From: Heliocybe sulcata
Taxonomy: Eukaryota > Basidiomycota > Agaricomycetes > Gloeophyllales > Gloeophyllaceae
Assembly (NCBI GenBank): GCA_004369045.1
Contig: ML213507.1
Coordinates: 447,334-511,333, forward strand
Length of the DNA: 64,000 bases
Reading direction: 5' to 3'
Under the pieces are notes generated by a model. It was given only the letters and a program-made list of their open reading frames with translations. It was not told the origin of the DNA and did no database searches. Shown one piece after another: positions 58,574 to 64,000 of this stretch. Position 1 is the first letter of the stretch. Each line of letters opens with the position of its first letter. The translations under genes and the position numbers were made by a program.

Positions 58574-60400
58574 CTAAACGACGATAGGAGCCTTCGCCAT
58601 CAATGCTAGCATATCCCAGCCGATGTTGGCAGCCAGAATCTGTGTGTTCTCAGCTATACAAGAGTTATCAGTCGATGATCTGCATTCCGAAGCAGGGTTG
58701 GAAACTAACCTTGGCTGTCATACGCTACAGAGGACCATCAGCATCCAACCGTCCAGTCTAGATCAAAACCACATACCTGGAGCGACTTCCACGATGTCTG
58801 CGCCGACCACTTTCAGACCAGCAAGGCCCTGGAAGATCTTCTTAATCTCGCGAGGGGTAAAGCCGCCGATTTCAGGGCTAATCGAGTATAAGCGTTCGTC
58901 CGTCGAAACCGCCGGATCACTTACGTTCCAGTTCTATCAGAACGCACGTTCAGTCGACGGTCCAAGCATCTTTTCAAAGAATGTAACACTTACGCAGGCG
59001 CGAACCCAGGGTCGATCGCGTCAATGTCTAGGGAGACTGAGGGTAACCGTGCAGTCATCAGTCACGAATCAACAAGACAAACGGGCCAGACGTACTGTAT
59101 ACAGGGTTGTCACCCACGACCTCTCGTATCTTTGCCACAATCCCTTGCCATCCGACCTCCTCGATATCTTCAGCATGGGAAATGACGAAGCCGACTTCCC
59201 AGTCGTTCTTGTAGTTGTCCCAATCGCCGAGGGCGCTGCGGATGCCAACGTGCTGCTCGGTCCATTAGCTCAGAAACGGATGGTGCGGTGCTGGAATGGA
59301 CGCACAATATTCGAGTTGTTGGGCGCGAGCAGGCCCTCTTCGTGCGCGTAGTAGAAGTAGGTGCCGTGGGTGACCGGGACCTCCTCGCCAGGAAGCCATG
59401 GACCGGGCTAGCGTGGTTAGACATGAGTTGGAGCTTCAAATCCATAGACTAAGCGCCAACACGTACACGTTTGTTGGGATTCCCTGTGTCTGAAATTCGG
59501 GATCAATCTCTGGCACTACTACAGTCCCGTCTGCGACTTACCGAGATGACTGTCGAAGTGGATAACACTACCTAGGGGTGAGCTCGTGCACACGAGGATA
59601 GCAGTTGGGGAGGTACCTAACAGGACCATAAATATCCGCGACACCTCGCAGAAGGGGCAACGTGATGGTATGATCACCGCCCTGTTCGCGATCAGTATAA
59701 GACGGGTCCCCTGAGGCTTGCGTCCACTTACAATGGTAAGCACCCGAGGATGGAACTTTCCATCTTTCGCCATGCTCGTCTCGTTGTAGGATCGGAAAGC
59801 CTCGCGCGTCACTATGTCCTTGTTCGCGATTTCTAGCTGGCGCAACGCGACCTTGCTATCCATGAACGTCATAGCTTATGAATCGAAGTCAGGAGATCTC
59901 TCGACGCCCAGTACAGACGAAACTGTCACTCACGGACGTCCCCGCAGTCCACGGTATTGAGATAGTCGCTAACTCTGACTTTCTGATGCACATTGATGAA
60001 GTCCACCCCAATGCGACGGGCACCCTGCCGAATGCCATTTGGTCCGAAACGGGCTCTGCGGTGTGTTGGCATGCCATCAGCTTCATAGTATGGTATAGAC
60101 GTACCCAGGACGGTAACTCGTAGCAGTGTCGAATGGTGCGCCCAGGACGGCGACATCGAACTTGACATCTGCGTCAGCCCCGAAACATCTGAGAGGCTGC
60201 GCGCGCGCGAAGGAGACGAGGCCGTTCCACTCGTTGGGTGACCATGGGTCGCGGTGCAGCAGTTGGTCGGAGGAGAAGAGTCTTGTGAAATCAGTCTTTC
60301 CAGAGGGATCATGCCTAAGACTCGAGTGTATCAACGGAGTCTGCTGGGCGACAGTCTGCGCCACGAGTGCTGCCAATACTACGAAACTGGAGGAGAGCAT
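58574..60400 (-). CDS. Agmatinase/ureohydrolase with signal peptide
   Basis: Arginase-family enzyme, most likely an agmatinase-type ureohydrolase hydrolysing a guanidino compound to urea. Multi-exon on the minus strand, starting MLSSSFVVLAALVAQTVAQQ, a convincing signal peptide, so the product probably enters the secretory path. Manganese-site motifs are present: GGDHTITLP (59.69 kb, just after an intron), VSVIHFDSHLD (D-x-H-x-D at about 59.56 kb), and SLDIDAIDPGFAPA (59.03 kb). Other family landmarks are VAVLGAPFDTATSYRPGARF, THGTYFYYAHEEGLL, HVGIRSALGDWD, GGFTPREIKKIFQGLAGLKV and the end ILAANIGWDMLALMAKAPIV. No motif is missing. Substrate choice (agmatine, guanidinobutyrate or another guanidino acid) cannot be read from these motifs. 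Confidence 0.9.
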
Positions 60401-61883
60401 GGTGACTGAGGTGGTATCCTGGGCATTTCGTCCGAGCCGTTTTCTACTGCGTGCCTATCTGTGAGAGACCTGATAAGAGGTAAGCGGTCAAGCGCGCGTA
60501 GATTGGAACCTTTATCATGAGATCAGGGGCAAATGAGATAAGGAGCACAGACTGTCAGTTGTTTACAAATAATTGGGCCGTACCCTTAAGTCCGAATGAG
60601 AGTGGCATGGACTGTGCTACTAGGCCATTTGACTTTGAATATGAGCGTACTCAGTGGCTGTGGGATCGCTTGGAATATACAAAGACCGTACGTAACGGTA
60701 AATTTGTGTTAGGACTCGCAAATCTTGCTTGAGGTATGTTCCCCACATCTGTTACGAATCCCAAATCAAAAATCTCTCCATTTCAGAATACCAGAACTCC
60801 CGACATGATAGCTACCACGATTCAATTGGGTCGTGATGTAGCTCACAAACTTGGGTGTTGTGCGCTGTGGAGTTGGCTACCCGTTCTGAAGTTCACGAGC
60901 GCCACAGCACCTTTAATTAACGGTGCCTGACAGCTGCAACGACCTGGCGAAACTGAAGACGAAGTGAGAAGCTCCTGTCGATCGCAGTTGAATGGTTTGA
61001 GGGCGATCCAGCCATGTATATCACGTAGTAAAACGCAGTGACGACGGATGAAAACCTCAGGGTGTGTTTGCCGCTCCAGAAGGCAGGCCGCTCATTCCGT
61101 ACTGGCTCTCTCTCCGTGCTTGGAAACATGGTGATGGGACGAACTGCAATTATAAAGGTTCTGCGTAAATAAAACATCAGCCGTTGTATATTGGAACGGC
61201 TAGTTATATTCTCGAATAGTCCAAGCCCGGGATAACGCGAGACACTAACGTACCATGGAAGGACTGTCAGTCGAATGCAGAGTTGTCTGGACACTCTCAA
61301 AACGCCCTCCCATAGAGGCATTACAGGAACAGACGATCTGCTGAGGTCCAGTCGCTCTGGCCGCGTCGTTTAACGCCCAAACAGTGAACATAAGTTGTCC
61401 GGGCGTAGATAATCGCGGCAGCATGGGTTTGAAGACGAAACATACGAGAAGAGACTGCTGGGGTCTTAACTGCAGAATTTTGACTCCATACGAGAGATGA
61501 GTGGAATTGATAGAGGAATTGATGTTCTTAGTGAGGTTCTGTGATGCTGCCTAGTCCTGGAAACAACTCGCAATGAGACAGGCTACGAGTAGACGCAAAT
61601 GCAGTTCAAGCATGTCTTCTTTCTTTCGAGAGATGTAAGCGCCGCCTAGATGTCTGAGAGTTCATACTCCAAAGCTTTCAAGCGTAGTTCTCAGTGTGCG
61701 GCTGAGGAACGTACAAGAGCGATTTTATAGCCGTTCGTGTTATTTGCCCATGTTTGGTCCCTTAATATGTACTTGCCTCCGCCAAAGTGCAATATTAACC
61801 TGAGGGTGCCGTGAATACATCTCCGCTCTTTGCACCGGCCGTCACGATATTCCAAGCGTTCTCTCCTGCGACTAGCTATCACT
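60401..61883. promoter_or_regulatory. Long divergent spacer ureohydrolase / clr2
   Basis: About 1.5 kb between outward-facing starts. No gene recognised on either strand; AT-richer than the coding blocks around it. It probably holds the two promoters. Confidence 0.4.
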
Positions 61884-64000
61884 ATGTCAGGGCATCGAGG
61901 GCTATCCGGACACCATTCATTGCCGGAGAACCCGAGCTGGATAGAGATTACCAGGTCTGACGGCGAACCAAGTCGGTGGCATCAAAATACTACGGAAGTC
62001 GTGGACCATGAGGGTCATGTTAACTTCATGAGGCCGTTTGACTTGGACGAGAGCACGTCTGTCCACTGGCGGAAGGGCTTAGGAATGAACATAGCGAAGA
62101 GGCTCGGTATGCCCGGTAAGTTCTATTCCCTCCGCCAAACTGAAGAGACTTTGACTGATGAATATGTGCAACTATGACAGATGGACCTAATTACATCCTG
62201 AAAAACTGGCCCGATGGCTACCGGTTCTTTGATCACAATAAAGGACGACAAGAGGCACCGCGGCATGATCCATACTTGATTGGTCCGTACCTCTTGCATT
62301 TATGACTACCAGGTACTCAAGGCCTCGCAGGATCCAAGCACGTGAACCGCTTTCGCTCCGTGCCAGAGTTCCTTCCTCATGCGCTGTGGCTTATGCAAGA
62401 CCCAACTCTGGATAAGGCCAACTGCCAGTGCAAGTACTGTAGCAAGGGCATGCAGCGCCCTATCTCGGAATCTCTTGGGCTTTCATCTCCGCGCGTGTCG
62501 CGCTCTGTGGCCCACTCACAGTCGCCCACTCCGTCCTCCAGAGTTCCAAAACCGCCGAAGCCGTCGAAGCCTCAGCGGGAAGGCGAGGCCAGACGTCCAG
62601 TGCCCTACACTGCTGTCCGAAAGGCACCCGCTCCTGCTAAACGGGCTGAATCTCACGAGCCGAGGCAGTCCATGTCCAGAGACAGGGCAAACGACCTTGC
62701 TGCTGTCTACTCTGGCATAGAGCCGAGGCGTCAGCACAGGGAGGGTGAGATGGTCTGGTGCGCGCTAAGCACTCCCATATGGGGCAAAACAGACCTTAGT
62801 TCCATCTATTACTGGCCTGGCGTTATAGAAGACACCCGGGTGAAGTCGGATGTCGTTCCTCTCTCGGACCATGAGGGCGCCAATGGCACGAACGGGCACA
62901 ATAGCATGAGCCATGCTGCCAACCCTGAGGCTGATCAGTCGCACTGGGCACCACCGCCACCGTCTTGGAACATTAGGCAGTGGTTCCTGCATAAGGTCAA
63001 GCTTTTAGGGATTGGTCAAGAGCTCTTCACACCCGAGGACATGCTCCTCCCCTATCAAGCATATGTCCCGCCATATGATCTCTTACTAGCATTGCACGAA
63101 ACGCCGCTTTCCCTATCCGATGTTGCCCCAGAGAAAATCGCAGCTTTCAACCCCTGTCCTCCAGATGCCAGCCAGAATCGCGTCGCTTACGCGGACGCCG
63201 TTCCGCCCTATACTCTGGCTCTGCAAATTGCGTCGAGTCTTTCTAATTGCTGGAGTCCCACCGACGAGTGGGATTTTACTATGACCGCAATTCCTCTTGA
63301 CTCGCCTGCCCATCCAAAGGACTCGTCGCTCTGGCCTACTTGGCCCCCGCAGAACGACATTGCGGGGCCTAGCAATGTATCACCGGCGGAGCTCCAATCA
63401 ATCAGCGCACATATGCAAGGCCCGTCTGTGCTGGTGTCTCCGGGAAGGCCCTATACTCAAACTCGCTATCAGGGCTTGTGGTGGGGTCCCGAGCGCATCT
63501 GGGTTGATGATCTTGTCAGACTAAAAATTGCCCGTCGACAGATCGCGCCTCAAGGTACCGACCTCATCCTACCACCTTCGGGACCTGGCCCCGCCACGCA
63601 GGAATATCTCGCGGCGAGAAAGGCCGAGGCGGAGCAAGGCGGTATGGATGTTGACCTTGCTGTATTTCCTACGCATGCTATCGGCGCGCACGGACGAGGT
63701 GTACTTATGAAGTTGCAAGGTCTGTTTGTGGTGGAGCTGCCTTCTGAAGGGTCGAAACCTAAGAGGGAGATTAGGGCTAGCGGGATGTTGTACGAGTTTG
63801 CGGACGAGGATTGGGAAGATACCAATGAGAAAATGGGCCAGCCTAATGTCGACAAGGGTAAAGGCAAAGCCAAAGAAGTTGATGAAACTCCTATGCGTAT
63901 GACACCACCGGCAGAGCAAAACGGCCCCTCGTATATGCCTGGCCCCTCACCCTTGAAGCCGCCTCCTCTGCCCAATCCCGCGCCGTCTGTACCATTAGAG
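61884..64000 (+). CDS. clr2: Cryptic loci regulator 2 (Clr2)-like silencing factor, 5' part
   Basis: Clr2 is a subunit of the SHREC deacetylase/remodelling complex that silences heterochromatin in fission yeast. The gene is cut by the right window edge. Exons: 61884-62115, 62181-62282, 62313 to beyond 64000. The N-terminal Clr2 motif is clear: DGPNYILKNWPDGYRFFDHN, RHDPYLIGTQGLAGSKHVN, FRSVPEFLPHALWLMQDPTL and the zinc-like cluster CQCKYCSKG. A Pro/Ser linker follows. The central region contains REGEMVWCALSTPIWGKTD (as in BAH-like/Clr2 C-terminal units), YQAYVPPYDLLLALHETPL, QTRYQGLWWGPERIWVDDLV and GRGVLMKLQGLFVVELPSE. The intron at 62283-62312 would be only 30 nt, yet it is needed to avoid a stop. 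The rest of the gene lies beyond the window. Confidence 0.85.

Noticed and set aside
1-64000. Specialised-metabolite cluster, transposon or CRISPR-like system
   Set aside because: No backbone enzymes, transposase, reverse transcriptase, terminal repeats or spaced short repeats were found on either strand.

Overview
The window is nuclear DNA from a filamentous basidiomycete, most likely an agaricomycete. Genes are broken by many 45-100 nt introns with GT..AG ends and CTRAY-like branch sites. The encoded proteins are fungal orthologues (Pmt4, Yvc1, Bye1, Mpe1, Hrt3, Hlj1, Cox9, Cdc55, Clr2), and the window holds LRR-type F-box genes of the kind expanded in mushroom-forming fungi. The species cannot be named from the sequence alone. 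I saw no transposon, viral fossil, CRISPR array, rRNA or convincing tRNA.

Left part (1-24 kb): the 3' end of the mannosyltransferase PMT4; an F-box gene; a weakly supported small secreted orphan; a 12-exon RanBD1 protein with an apparent N-terminal membrane anchor; the ESCRT-II subunit VPS25; an MFS transporter; a HIRIP3-like histone-chaperone protein facing the vacuolar TRP channel YVC1; and a BYE1-like transcription factor (PHD, TFIIS-M, SPOC) with an Arg-Gly-rich tail.

Middle (24-46 kb): a 1793-residue kinase combining a calponin-homology-like segment, a Cdc15/SepH-type STE kinase domain and a C1-like zinc motif; the cleavage/polyadenylation factor MPE1; a 4.4 kb gene-poor stretch with a three-copy ~175 bp tandem repeat; a C2H2 zinc-finger factor; a second gene-poor stretch; and the retromer sorting nexin VPS5.

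Right part (46-64 kb): the F-box/TPR-like gene HRT3 facing the ER J-protein HLJ1; the tiny COX9 facing the PP2A B subunit CDC55; a secreted carboxylesterase; a second F-box gene with one frame break; a secreted-looking agmatinase-type ureohydrolase; and the 5' part of the heterochromatin factor clr2.

Most genes are unrelated housekeeping loci and do not form a pathway cluster. Loose themes are membrane traffic (VPS25, VPS5), chromatin and transcription (HIRIP3-like, BYE1, MPE1, clr2) and cell-cycle control (Cdc15-type kinase, CDC55). The most unusual features are the membrane-anchored RanBD1 architecture with a duplicated exon, the CH-kinase-C1 architecture, several micro-exons of 9-30 nt, a GC-AG intron, a possible 30 nt intron and the tandem repeat.
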